Shown piece by piece: positions 31,538 through 42,388 of a stretch of 64,000 bases of DNA. Where the stretch lies: assembly GCA_941918925.1 (NCBI GenBank), contig OW799234.1, positions 41,942,412 to 42,006,411 of the forward strand. The letters are read 5' to 3'. The DNA comes from Phyto melanocephala (taxonomy: Eukaryota; Arthropoda; Insecta; Diptera; Rhinophoridae). Within the stretch, counting starts at the first letter, position 1. Every line of letters begins with the position of its first letter. A program made the translations under genes and the position numbers. The notes below the pieces were generated by a model, which saw only the letters and a list, made by a program, of their open reading frames with translations, made no database searches and was not told where the DNA came from.

Positions 31538-32996
31538 ACAAGTAAGAGCACTATGTGCCGAATCTTTTATACCCACCAATTTGATGTACTTTTATAGCAC
31601 AGAATTTATTATTTTGTTATTAACTGTAATCGCTATGGAATAATCTCTTTATACTAAACTATGTATCACTTTCTTTGTATATCTTCGATGTGCGAAAGCG
31701 TTATATAGGAGGTAGACGTTAAAGAAGTCGTGTAATTTTCTGGCATAACAGTGACATTGACTAGAAAGCTATATGTGCAAAATATCATCACCAGACCTCT
31801 AATTTTGTCGGTTTTATTAGCTTTTAAATTTCATTAACAGTAGATAACGTGAAAAGTAAAAGTTATAATTAGTAGGCGTGTCGAAGTTCTTCCTGCTAAT
31901 GAATACAACTTAGATATTTCAATATAGTCCTTTATTATTCCAAAATCTTTAATCACAGAGATATTATATGAATTTGAGATAAAGCGTTATATTGGAGGTT
32001 AGAATTTGTTCTTTGATCAAAAAGCAATGTTTGCAAAATTTCAGAATCGTACATCTAATTTGTCCGTTTTATTAGGTTTTTAATTTTTAATGTACCGAAA
32101 AATACACTGTGTAGTATAAATTTTCGTATATTTTGATCCACAACTCCTCTCTTAATTTATAGATTTTAGCAATTAAAGGATTGCCGCGAATAACGTTGCA
32201 AATGACAAAATAATAATTTTTCAGGAGAGCAAAAAAACGTATTAAAAAGGTTTGATTAACTCTTTTTTATTTTTAGTTTATCAAAAATAATAAAAATAAA
32301 ATAAATAATGCACAAAATCAAGAAATTCAAGTTTCATATAACATATAAATTAACTGTTTTAATTTTTTTGAGTGGAAAAACGTTTCATATCCAAGTTTAT
32401 TCTTGTTACGTATGACCTTTCACTATTTCTAAACCTTTTATTTTTATTGTCTTTCCAATTTTCGAGAAATACTTTTCTTTTGTACCTCAGTTACACTTAT
32501 CAATCACTTTCGACAATTTCGTTCGTAGCATTTTGTTTATAACTTACAACGTTCTTCCACTGACTGACTCATTGGAATTGCGTTTTGACGATAATAAAAT
32601 GCATAATTTTGATGCTTTGGTGTTTGAACAAATGTAAGAGAGTAATTTTAACGGTAATCTGCAAAAAAACAGGTTTTGCAAAATTTGTCTTTAACAACGT
32701 TATTCGCGGCTTTTCTTCAATTTTCAGGGAAAAATATTGTTTTTACCCAGTAAATATATATTCGAAGTTTCGTTTATTCGTTTATTCGATGTTGGAAGGA
32801 TATGGTTTTTTCGACCTACTCTTGCATCACGACCTATAACTCTGTTCCTAATATTCCGATTTATACTAAACAAACAAATATTCTGGCAAAATCTGAGCCC
32901 CTTAGCTTTTTCGGTCCGACCTCTATCGTGCTTTCAATAGACGGACAGATGGATGGACATAGCTACATCGTCATAAAATGAAACCCTGATTCAGAA
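31538..32996 (-). mobile_element. DINE-like element, subfamily B (copy B3, reverse, head truncated)
   Basis: It starts with the tail (AACAAGTAAGAGCACTATGT, GCCGAATCTTTTATACCCAC), passes through family sequence, and ends past the complement of the (GTCY)n tract (ACGGACAGATGGATGGACAT) at GAAACCCTGATTCAGAA. The core and head hairpin are missing. A 530-bp MITE is inserted at about 32183-32710. Confidence 0.75.
32183..32710. mobile_element. MITE with GCCGCGAATAACGTTG ends
   Basis: Perfect 16-bp inverted repeats GCCGCGAATAACGTTG (32183-32198) and CAACGTTATTCGCGGC (32695-32710). Outside them the host B element continues (AGCAATT ... AATTTTCAGGGAAAAATATTG), as in the copy near 39312, so the true ends may lie a few bases further out with AATT repeated on each side. 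The interior is AT-rich and non-coding. Confidence 0.7.
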
Positions 32997-33109
32997 ATTC
33001 ACATATGTATGTATACAACGCTTGTACACAAATATTAATATAATATTGTAGTATTATTTTATTATAACTTTCAAAACAATATATTTATTGTTTTTTTTAT
33101 AAAGAAAAT

Positions 33110-33480
33110 TTTAGCTTAACAAAAAAACCAAAAAATTTTAAAGGGCGCTCAAGCTAAAACTGTTTTTGTTATAAATTCATAACGGTACATAGAATGACCT
33201 TGAAATTTTTACACATGATGTCAATGATGCCAACGAGACCATTTATAAAAAAATCGATATTTGAAAAACGTGTCGCTTGAGCTTTTTTTGCAGTTATGGC
33301 TCGATATATATAAAATAGGATGTATGTACATATGTAACGTATGGACTCCAAAACGGCTGGACCGATTTTGATGAAATTTTCAGTGAATCTTCAGAATATT
33401 TAGGCGGGTGACACTGTGAAGTCTGATTTCTGATTCTCGGTCTGCGGGCGGAGGGGCGTGGTAAAATACAATTTTCATAT
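33110..33480 (+). mobile_element. Helitron-like non-coding region
   Basis: Phrases such as GGACTCCAAAACGGCTGGAC and CGATTTTGATGAAATTTTCA near 33340-33380 are characteristic of Helitron 5' regions in insects, and TATATATAAAATAGG at about 33303 resembles a Helitron start. A 40-bp piece just left of it (GCTTGAGC...GCAGTTATGGCTCGATAT) recurs inverted at 30563-30605. Exact ends are unclear. It lies next to the helicase relic below. Confidence 0.4.
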
Positions 33481-33725
33481 TGCACCACTAATGACATATA
33501 CATATACAAATTTATTTTGTTTGCTTTTTTTTATTTTTTTTTAAGTCGTTGTCATGTTTATCAAAACAAGATCTCAAACTCTTAAATCCGTCATGTAGTT
33601 CCGAAGATATTTGCAAAAAACCTATGTTAATAATGATCCAATATCAAAATTTTAAGACTTTCGAAATATTGCATTCAAAAATCCGAGTTTTCGGTTTATT
33701 TACAAAAAATATTTACAGCTCAATG

Positions 33726-34263
33726 AGCAAATTCAATTGAAACTGCCCGGAAAATTAATAAAATACAAATCGATCGACCCAGTAATGGATGAAGAACAAG
33801 CCGTTAATTATCCCACTGAATTTTTGAATTCATTGCAACCACCCGGAATGCCACCGCATGTACTAACATTAAAGGTTGGATCATCGGTAATTCTTATTCG
33901 CAACTTAAACGCATCAAAGTTATGCAACGGAACCAGATTGGCCATCAGAAACTGTTCACCAAATTTAATCGAGGCAACAATCATCGGTGGCAGATTCAAA
34001 TGCGAAGACGAATTCCGATAATTTCCAACGATTTACCATTCCAATTCAAGCGGCTCCAATTCCTTTCCTTTCCAATTGCTATTACCATCAACAAAGCACA
34101 AAGTCAATCATTGACTGTTGCTGGCTTTATTTTGGAAAATTCATGTTTTTCACACGGCCAGTTGTATGTGGCTTGCTCTCGAGTTGGCACGCCAAAAAAT
34201 TTATACGTTTTTACACCAAATAAAAAAACAAAAAACATTGTCTCTCCGCTGGCCTTAAGATGA
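33726..34263 (+). pseudogene. Helitron PIF1-type helicase, C-terminal remnant
   Basis: The frame from 33726 reads LNEQIQLKLPGKLIKYKSID, then YPTEFLNSLQPPGMPPHVLT and LKVGSSVILIRNLNASKLCN. After a frameshift at about 34005-34020 it continues FQFKRLQFLSFPIAITINKA with QSQSL, FSHGQLYVACSRVGTPKNLY. These are the late helicase motifs (V/VI region) of PIF1-type helicases carried by Helitrons and Helentrons. The Rep nuclease domain and helicase motifs I to IV are absent. It may be the relic of an autonomous partner for the many non-autonomous rolling-circle elements in this window, but this copy is dead. Confidence 0.8.
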
Positions 34264-34426
34264 AATAATAAATAAATAAAATTTCTAATTTGCTTTAAAT
34301 ACATGCGTCTCTTTTAAGATTGAGCCCGTACCTACACCATATGTAAGTTATTCTGTAAAAAAAACTTTATGATAGGTATTCCAATGATTCTTAGTTGAAG
34401 GCCGTAAATTTCGTTAAAAGCTCAAT

Positions 34427-35150
34427 TTAAATTGTGCAGTAATACAACACTAATTTTTGCTTAGGGGCAGCAAAACGGACCGGGTGAGCTAGTTTTAAAT
34501 AAATTGTATTTGTTAACGACAACCCTTCCTGTATTATTTGTGTTTTTTCTTTATTTGATGCAGTTTTTTCTTCAAGTTGTGCCAAAAGAAAAAATTGTTG
34601 CAATACTGACCACTGTTCCAATACTCATTTAGCAACTGACTCAAATGACAGCCATCTAGTATCACTCAGTCTTAAAACTTTGTGCTCTGGAACATCGAAT
34701 ATATTTTGAAGATCAGTATAATCATTTTGCCTTTTCTGGCTTTTAAAATATTTGAAAATATTTCTAAGCAGCTGCTCTACATCTGGAGGAATACATGTTA
34801 GAGCTGAACTATTGACTAAGTTGATTGAGTGACAAACACAACCAATATGGAATAAATTGTGCATTTTTCTTTTTAGCAGAGTAGCTACCCCTTTGTTTTT
34901 ACCGACCATTGTAGAAGCATTATCTGTAGCGAATCTAATAAAATTTGAAAAAGCTATTTGGGTTTCCTCTAACATTTGAAGTATTGTGGCACAAGTTTGT
35001 TTAAAATGATACAAAGGGATAAATTAAAAAAAAGGTCATAAAAAGTATCATTAGAATGAAAAAGGACTAAAAGTGTTACTTTAGTGTCACAACGGCAACG
35101 CTGCTGATGGTAATGAAAGCTTTTTCTTATAGAAGAATTAACAAGATATA
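34427..35150 (-). pseudogene. hAT transposase pseudogene (DUF4371-like group)
   Basis: On the minus strand, 35014 down to 34625 encodes FIRFATDNASTMVGKNKGVA, then HIGCVCHSINLVNSSALTCI, DVEQLLRNIFKYFKSQKRQN and VLRLSDTRWLSFESVAK. A second piece (34621-34427, other frame) continues EQWSVLQQFFLLAQLEEKTA. TDNAS (second catalytic Asp region), CVCHSINL and TRWLS are hallmarks of this hAT group. N- and C-terminal parts are missing, and the copy is cut at 35150 by a DINE-like element. Confidence 0.75.
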
Positions 35151-36480
35151 ACAAGTAAGAGCACTATATTCGGCCGTCCCGAATCTTTTATACCCACCAC
35201 CAATTTTCCGTACTTTTATTGCTAGGGGTTTTTTCTCCGTAATTTTTTGTTTCCTGGAAATGCGAAATTTATTTTTAAATTTCCCGCGATCCCGCAGCAA
35301 AACAAATAAAAAGTAAATTTTTTTAATTAATAAAAAACTTTTTATTAAAAAGCATAAAATAGTTTATAATGTTAAAGAAACACTTCAAAACTATAAAAAT
35401 TAAAAAGAAACTTGAATTTAAAATATAAATTGAGTAAAAATATTTTTTATTGAAAAAAATATTATTCTCTAGATACGAGATGAAATATGAGCACAAAAAA
35501 CAAAAATACAGGTACTTCAGCTATTAGATCAAAAACAAAATCATTAGAATTAAATTAGAATGTAAATACAATATATAAATAAAAAAAAAATGTAACGCAA
35601 AAATTTTTAGCGACGTAGAAAAAAATCTTTTAATACGCTCAAAGCGTTTATTGACTGGTCAGAATATCTATTTCTGATTTTTTAACAATTTGCCCTGTTA
35701 CAGAAAACACTCGTTCTCGTTCGCATTAAACAAATAAACAATATTTGGAGTTTTTTGACCACTTTCCTCAAAAAATTTTAACTCTTTCTTTACAGAAATT
35801 TTGAAGTATTGGTAACGTGGGCTAATTTTTTTTATTAATTTTTGAACACATTACTTTAATAAGTATATCAAATTAATTGTAAAAATATTTTTATATATAA
35901 AGATAACAAAATAAACTTGAAGAAAAAATTTTTATGAAAAAGAAATGTTACAATACAAAAACATCTGCTTTCGAATCATAGCCACCTTTATCATTTCCTG
36001 GGATCCCGAAAAAAAAATCCCGCGAAATTGGTAAGATTAAATAACTCAAATTTCCGGGATATAACCCTATTTATAGCAAAGAATTTATTATTTTGTTATT
36101 AACAGTAATAGCTATGGAATACTCTCTTTACACTAACATATGTATCACTTTCTTTGTATAAATTCGATATGCTAGTAAAATGTTTTCGTAAATTTAGTCT
36201 TTTAATGAAAGTGGGCGTTAAAATAGGCGTGTCAATATAGTTTCTGATAATAAATAAAACTAAGATATTTTAATATAGTCCTTTATTTTTCCAAAAACTT
36301 TCCATAGAGATATTATATAAATTTAAGATAAACCGTTATATGGGAGATAGGAGTTAAAGTAGGCGTATCACCGAAATTTTCCGGCATAACAATGACATTG
36401 ACTAGAAGGATATCTGTATTAAATTTCATCATCATATCTCTAATCGTGCATTTAAGTTTATTGGTTTTATGACGTTTTTG
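35150..36480 (-). mobile_element. DINE-like element, subfamily B (copy B4, reverse, interrupted)
   Basis: The tail (AACAAGTAAGAGCACTATAT, TCGGCCGTCCCGAATC) starts at 35150. A hAT element is inserted at 35223-36069. Family sequence resumes (GCAAAGAATTTATTATTTTG) and stops at 36480, where the head of the next copy begins. The head of B4 itself is absent. Confidence 0.7.
35223..36069 (-). mobile_element. hAT element, 847 bp, non-autonomous
   Basis: Ends TAGGGGTTTTTTC and, on the other side, TATAACCCTA form a short imperfect inverted repeat. It is flanked by TTTATTGC (35215-35222) and TTTATAGC (36070-36077), an 8-bp duplication with one mismatch. Subterminal CCCGCG and GATCCCG words occur at both ends. 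On the minus strand near 35645-35720 a scrap reads ERVFSVTGQIVKKSEIDILT, the hAT C-terminal dimerisation motif, confirming the family. Confidence 0.75.
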
Positions 36481-36481
36481 T

Positions 36482-37090
36482 TATACCCGCCACCAAAAAA
36501 ATGGTGGGGGTATATTCATTTTGTCATTCCGTTTGTAACATATCGAAATATCCATTTTAGACCCCATAAAGTATATATATTCTGAATCGGGGTTTGATTT
36601 TATGACGATATAGCTATGTCCGTCCGTCTGTCCGTCTGTTGAAAGCACGATAGAGGTCGCACCGAAAAAGATAGGGGGCTCAAATTTTGCCAGAATCTTT
36701 CTTATAGACAAGGTATTGAAAATGGGCTAAATCAGAATATTAGGAAGTTAGTTATAGCTCGAAAAGCAAGAGTAGGTCGAAAAAACCGTGTTATTCTAAC
36801 ATCGAATAAAATGGAATTTTGTCCAAACGCATAACCGTAGAGTCATGAAACTTCGAATATATATTTCTGGAGTCAAAAGAATATTTCTCCCCAAAAATTG
36901 CTTAAATCTATGACTTACAAAAGGAGTTATAGATCAAAATGTACGAAAATTTATACCACACAGTGTATATTTGAAATTTAAAACGTAATAAAACTGATGA
37001 AACTATATGTACGATTCTGAAATTTTGCAAACATGGCTTTTTGGTCTAAATCTTCGTTATACCGGAAAATAAATGTGCCACGCCCACTTT
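36482..37090 (+). mobile_element. DINE-like element, subfamily B (copy B5, tail missing)
   Basis: Complete head (TATACCCGCCACCAAAAAAA), core GACCCCATAAAGTATATATA, GTCCGTCCGTCTGTCCGTCT and downstream family sequence up to GTGCCACGCCCACTTTTTT, where a T-rich run replaces it. Confidence 0.75.
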
Positions 37091-37489
37091 TTTCTTAATT
37101 TTTTTTTTTAATATATATAAGTCATATTCATTGGCATTTATTCATCATACACGGCGCCATCTATTGTACTGCATGGAAATACAAGATAAAATAAAACAGT
37201 AGGTGACTCTACTAACAACTACTAGATGGCATGCTAACAACCGTTTTCATCCCACAAGGGATTTTTAATGAGGGTTCGTGAAATCGAAAATACCTCGGTC
37301 ATTGACAAAAATTAACTAGAGTAACAATTTGTGCCCAACTCTAAACATACATATTTCTTCCCACAGTTTTAAGAGGTTATAGATTTAAAAATATAAAAAA
37401 ATGTGCATCAGTAGATTTAAAATATGTATTTGAATATTTAAAATACATTTTTTAACCAAATTATATTTTTATCTATCTATTTTTTTGTA
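37091..37489. other. Non-coding interval, nothing recognised
   Basis: Sequence such as CATCTATTGTACTGCATGG and CTACTAGATGGCATGC lies between two repeats. No family is recognised. Confidence 0.4.
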
Positions 37490-37625
37490 AAGAGTGGTTT
37501 AATTTTAAGGACCGATGGTGATTTTGAATAAAACACAAATTATTTAGGAAATTATTATCATATCTTTTTATAATGATAATATGTGTATGAAATAAAATAT
37601 CGGCCAAATGTTCGCCGCACAGTGG
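37490..37625. mobile_element. Mariner-family fragment, left end
   Basis: AAGAGTGGTTTAATTTTAAG, GACCGATGGTG preceded by TA matches the terminal repeat of the 8208 and 12891 copies, and the following GTGTATGAAATAAAATATCG, GCCAAATG matches their interior. The rest is lost. Confidence 0.65.
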
Positions 37626-38217
37626 ACCATTCTACGAGAAGGCGGCCAAAAACTAATTTTTTTTATGGTCATCGATTGAAAAACGTTAAAGTTCATTCGA
37701 ATGTAGACACTAGTGTACCACGTGAGACAAAAATCATAACTTTATTTTACATATATTATAGAGAACAGGGTGATTCAAAATAGACACTCTTAGCATTTTG
37801 CTAAAATGGGAAATTTATTAGTAAGATTTTGATTTTTAAACTTCTATGACCTTTTGATTTTAAAAGATTTTCAAACGAAATAAATTTTGTATAATTTTAA
37901 AATTTGTTAGCCATTAATACATGGAAATAAATTGTTTATAATGTTTAGAAATAATTTTCTTTTTATTTTTACGTCAAAATTTTCCTAAATTCCCATTTTT
38001 AATAGAGCATAACTTCAGGAGAACATAAGATAACAAAAATAAATTAGCACTATTTCGTAGATAAAACTTTCCTCTATACCCTTTTACCCCATTGTATACC
38101 CGACCGTGAGCACCAGACCAATTTTTGTGACACAAGGTCAAATACTTTTTGCAAAATTTTAGTAAAAGAGCTAAACAAATTATTTTGTAATGTGTTTTTT
38201 TTAAGTGTTTTACCTTT
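37626..38217. other. Non-coding interval, nothing recognised
   Basis: AT-rich. A phrase CAGGGTGATTCAAAATAGAC at about 37767 could be another transposon end but has no visible partner. Confidence 0.35.
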
Positions 38218-39247
38218 TATACCCCCCACCAAAAAATGGTATGTATATATATATTCTGAATCGGGGTTTTATTTGATGACGATCTAGCTATGTCCGTCCG
38301 GCTGTCCGTCTGTTGAAAGCTCGATATAGGTCCCACCGAAAAAGCCAGGGGGCTCAAATTTTGCCAGAATATGTTTTATACACAAGGTTTGTTTGAAATT
38401 GAAAATGGCCAAAATCGGAATATTAGAAAGAAAGTTATAGCTCGAAAAGCAAGAGTAGGTCGAAAAAACCGTGTGCTTCCAACATCGAAGAAAATGGGGT
38501 TGTGTCCACCAGCATCAACGTAGAGTCATGAAACTCCAAATATATATTTCCTGAGCGAAAATCATGTTTCGCCCTAAAAATTGCTTTAATGTATGCATTA
38601 GAAAGGGAGTTATAGATCAAAATGAACGAATATTTATACCGCGCAGTGTATTTTTCAGTATATTCAAAATTTAAAACCTAATAAGACTGACAAAATGAGA
38701 ACCTTAGATGTACGATTCTGAAATTTTGCAGGAATTGTTTTTTGGTCAAAGGCTTTGCACTGACGGAAAATAAATGTGACATGCCCACTTAAACGTCCAC
38801 CTCCTATACAACGTTTTATCTTAACTTCATGTAAGAATTTTTTACAATTGTCACGATTGTGGACGAATTTGAACGATTATGTTGATCAAAAGAATCACGA
38901 AGTGCACAAAATGCATTTCGATTTGAACGCCCATTTTCATAAAAATCTTAAACACTTAAAAGCGTTGCTCGATTGCGTATCATTCCACGGTTCAAATTGA
39001 GTTAGTCTGAAATTGAGAAATGTCAAATGAAATGCAAGAAAAAAGTTGATGTTTAGGTGTGGTTCACCTTCAACATGGGCCCTTAAAATTTAACTGCACT
39101 CTACAAAGAAAGTGAGACATATTTTATTATAAGGAGATTATTCCAAGCGATTAACAAAATAATAAATAATGTGCTTTAAATGTACATAAAATTGGTGGTG
39201 GGTATAAAAGATTCGGCACAGCCGAATATAGTGCTCTTACTTGTTTT
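38218..39247 (+). mobile_element. DINE-like element, subfamily B (copy B6) with mariner passenger
   Basis: Head TATACCCCCCACC (hairpin reduced), (GTCY)n tract GTCCGTCCGGCTGTCCGTCT, family sequence to about 38831, then a mariner fragment, then the tail GTACATAAAATTGGTGGTGG, hairpin GATTCGGCACAGCCGAATAT and CTCTTACTTGTT. The core GACCCCATAAAG is deleted. Confidence 0.75.
38832..39103 (-). mobile_element. Mariner-family fragment within B6
   Basis: It matches the right half of the 12891-14737 mariner (GTGGACGAATTTGAACGATT, ATGTTGATCAAAAGAATCAC) and ends CTTAAAATTTAACTGCACTC, then TA. The right flank (AAAGTGAGACATATTTTATT) is the same host position as in copy B1. The left terminal repeat is deleted. 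Confidence 0.75.
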
Positions 39248-39257
39248 TATATATACC

Positions 39258-39708
39258 GGTAAAAATGTTCGTACATTTTGATTAAAACTCATTTTCTTAT
39301 ACATAGGTTTGAGCAATTTTCGATGAAAAATATTGTTTCTACTCAGGAAATATATATTCGAAGTTTCATGACTCTACGTTAATGCGTTTTGACACAATTG
39401 CATTTTATTCGATGTTCAAAGGACACGGTTTTTTCGGTCTACTCTTGCATTACGAGCTATAACTCACTTCTTAATATTCCGATTTCCGACGATTTTCAAT
39501 ACCAAACAAACCTTGTGTATAAGATAGATTCTGGCAAAATTTGAGCCCTCTAGCTTTTTCGGTGCGACCTCTATCGTGCTTTCAACAGACGGACAGATGG
39601 ATGGACATAGCTAAATCGTTATAAAATCAAACCCCGATTCAGAATATATATACTTTATGGGGTCTAAAAAGGATATTTCGATGTGTTACAAACGGAATGA
39701 CAAAATGA
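39258..39708 (-). mobile_element. DINE-like subfamily B fragment (copy B7, reverse)
   Basis: Minus-strand family sequence runs to the complement of the (GTCY)n tract (GACGGACAGATGGATGGACA) and of the core (ATACTTTATGGGGTCTAAAA). It stops before the head hairpin at about 39708, where a Helitron begins. Confidence 0.7.
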
Positions 39709-40997
39709 ATGAAAAATCAATCTAGTGCAAGTACCTCAAAATAACAACTTTTTTTATGGGCATGGCCCTGCCCACTTTTCTTATCACGAAAGTGTATAGT
39801 CATGGCAGCTTAGTACGTGTGCAAAGTTTCAGAAAAATCGATCCATGGCAAGTACCTCAAAATTATAGATTTTTTTTCACTTTTCTAATCACGAAATTAT
39901 ATAGTCATGACAGCTCAATGTGTGTGCAAAGTTTCAGAAAAATCGGTCAATTGCAAGTAGCTAAAAATGATAACTAATTTTATGATGGGCGTGACCCCGC
40001 CCACTTTTTAACACCCATAAACACTCCCTAGAACAACAACTTGCCAAAGTATGAATCCGATCGGTTTAACTGTTTCGGAGTCTACAGCTAACACACACAG
40101 AGTTTCACTTTTATATATATACTAGAAAAGCCCGGCGCGCGTTGCTACGCCCCTTAATGAATAAAAATGCATTCTGATTTTTAATTGAATATCAAGTGCA
40201 AAAAGCTAAAAATTATAACTTTTTTTAAATGGGCGTGGCACTGCCCACTTTTCTAATCACGAAGTTGTATAGTCATGACAACTCAATATGTGAGCAAAGT
40301 TTCACGAAAATCGGTCCAGAGCAAGTACCTCAAAATTATAACTTTTTTTATGGGCGTGGCCTTGTCCACTTTTCTAATCACGAAATTATATAGTCATGAC
40401 AGCTCAATATGTGTGCAAAGTTTCAGACAAATCGATCTAGTGCAAGGGGCTAAAAATTATCACTTATTTCTTATGAACGTGGAACTGCCCACTTTTCTAA
40501 TCACGAAGTTGTAAAGTCATGATAGCTCAATATGTGTGTAAAGTTTCAGAAAAATCGGTCCAGTGCAAGTACCTCAAAATTATTACTTTTTTTATGGGCG
40601 TGGCCCTGCCAACTTTTCTAATCACGCAATTATAAAATCATGATAGCTCAATATGTGTGCAAAGTTTCAGAATAATCAGTCCAGTGCAAGTACCTCAAAA
40701 TTATAACTTTTTTATGGGCGTGGCCTGGCCACTTTTCTAATCACGCAATTATAAAATCATGACAGCTCAATATGTGTGCATAGTTTCAGAAAAATCGGTC
40801 ATGTGCAAGTTGCTAAAAATGATAACTAATTTTTTATGGGCGTGGCCCGCCCACTTTCTTCCACCCATAAACACTCCCTGGTATGTGTACAACAACTTAC
40901 CAAAGTTTGAGCCCGATCGGTTTTACAGTTTCGGAGTCTATAGCTGACACACACACACACACAGAGTTTCACTTTTATATATATAGATGTATATAGA
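39709..40997 (-). mobile_element. Non-autonomous Helitron, 3' truncated (copy H1), split by H2
   Basis: About three degenerate tandem units (39740-40010) are followed by the 5'-proximal region (complement: ACCGATCGGATTCATAC-type sequence) and AGAGTTTCACTTTTATATAT. The terminus is interrupted by H2 (40122-40987). Rejoining 40121 to 40988 yields a TA-rich tract ending ATATAGA before T at 40998, a normal Helitron 5' terminus (TC...) on the minus strand. The 3' end with CTAG is missing. Confidence 0.6.
40122..40987 (-). mobile_element. Non-autonomous Helitron (copy H2)
   Basis: On the minus strand it begins TCTATATATATAAAAGTGAA and ends in a GC-rich hairpin region (GGCGTAGCAACGCGCGCC) followed by CTAG, inserted between A and T (40121 A, 40988 T on the plus strand). 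TC start, CTRR end with nearby hairpin, and A/T insertion without duplication define Helitrons. It has six tandem units of about 120 bp. No Rep/helicase gene. Confidence 0.85.
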
Positions 40998-41033
40998 TAG
41001 ACACCTTCAATATTCATTAACGTTTATTATTCA

Positions 41034-42327
41034 CTAGCCAAACGCGGCGCGCGTTGCTACGCCCCTTAATGAATCGAAATGCATTCTGAAGTGAAAAAAC
41101 CTAAAAATTATAATTTTTTTATGGGCGTGGCATTGCCCACTTTTCTAGTCACGAAATTGTAAAGTCATAACAGTTCAATATGTGTGCAAAGTTTCAGAAT
41201 AATCGGTCCAGTGCAAGTACTTCAAAATGATACCTTTTTTTTATGGGCGTGGCACTGCCCACTTTTCTAATCACGAAATTATTTAGTCATGACAGCTCAA
41301 TATGTGTGCAAAGTTTCAGAAAAATCAGTCTGGTGCAAGTACCTCAAAATTATAGCCTTTTTTTATGGGCGTGACCCCGCCCACTTTTCTTATCACGAAA
41401 TTATTTAGTCATGACAGCTCGATATGTGTGCAAAGTTTCAGAATAATCGGTCCAGTGCAAGTACTTGAAAATGATACCTTTTTTTTATGGGCGTGGCACT
41501 GCCCACTTTTCTAATCACGAAATTATTTAGTAATGACAGCTCAATATGTGTGCAAAGTTTCAGAAAAATCAGTCTGGTGCAAGTACCTCAAAATTATAGC
41601 CTTTTTTTATGGGCGTGACCCCGCCCACTTTTCTTATCACAAAATTATTTAGTCATGACAGCTCGATATGTGTGCAAAGTTTCAGAATAATCGGTCCAGT
41701 GCAAGTACTTCAAAATGATACCTTTTTTTTATGGGCGTGACCCCGCCCACTTTTCTTATCACGAAATTATTTAGTCATGACAGCTCGATATGTGTGCAAA
41801 GTTTCAGAATAATCGGTCCAGTGCAAGTACTTCAAAATGATACCTTTTTTTTATGGGCGTGACCCCGCCCACTTTTCTTATCACGAAATTATTTAGTCAT
41901 AACAGTTCAATATGTGTGCAAAGTTTCAGAATAATCGGTCCAGTGCAAGTACTTCAAAATGATACCTTTTTTTTATGGGCGTGGCACTGCCCACTTTTCT
42001 AATCACGAAATTATTTAGTCATGACAGCTCAATATGTGTGCAAAGTTTCAGAAAAATCGGTCCAGTGCAAGTACCTCAAAATTAAAACTTTTTTAGGGGC
42101 GTGGCCCCGCCCACTTTTCTTATCACGAAATTATTTAGTCATGACAGCTCGATATGTGTGCAAAGTTTCAGAAAAATCGGTCAAGTGCAAGTAGCTAAAA
42201 CTGATAAGTAATTTTTTATGGGCGTGGCCCCGCCCACTTTTTTTCATCCATAAACACTCCCCGGTATGTGTACAACAACTTACCAAAGTTTGAGCCCGAT
42301 CGGTTTTACAGTTTCAGAGTCTATAGC

Positions 42328-42368
<41 letters not shown>

Positions 42369-42388
42369 TTCACTTTTATATATATAGA
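41034..42388 (-). mobile_element. Non-autonomous Helitron (copy H3)
   Basis: Same ends as H2: complement of CTAG at 41034 with the GGCGCGCGTTGCTACGCCCC hairpin region, and complement of TCTATATATATAAAAG ending at 42388, between A (41033) and T (42389). It contains ten tandem units of 120-122 bp and a (CA)n run at 42331-42362. 1355 bp, non-coding; the apparent open frames are repeat artefacts. Confidence 0.88.
41110..42260 (-). repeat. Ten tandem units of about 120 bp in Helitron H3
   Basis: The word GGGCGTGG or GGGCGTGA recurs at about 41125, 41247, 41369, 41489, 41612, 41733, 41853, 41977, 42099 and 42220. Each unit also has CCCACTTTTCTAATCACG, AGTCATGACAGCTCAATATG and GTGCAAAGTTTCAGAA. Some neighbouring units are nearly identical, pointing to recent unequal exchange or slippage. 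Confidence 0.88.

Noticed and set aside
37767..37790. Left terminus of another mariner-like element (CAGGGTGATTCAAAATAGAC)
   Set aside because: No complementary partner or flanking TA pair was found.
41110..42260. Regular 120-bp periodicity reminiscent of a CRISPR or satellite array
   Set aside because: Units are contiguous and similar over their whole length, with no unique spacers; they lie inside precise Helitron ends in a eukaryotic sequence.
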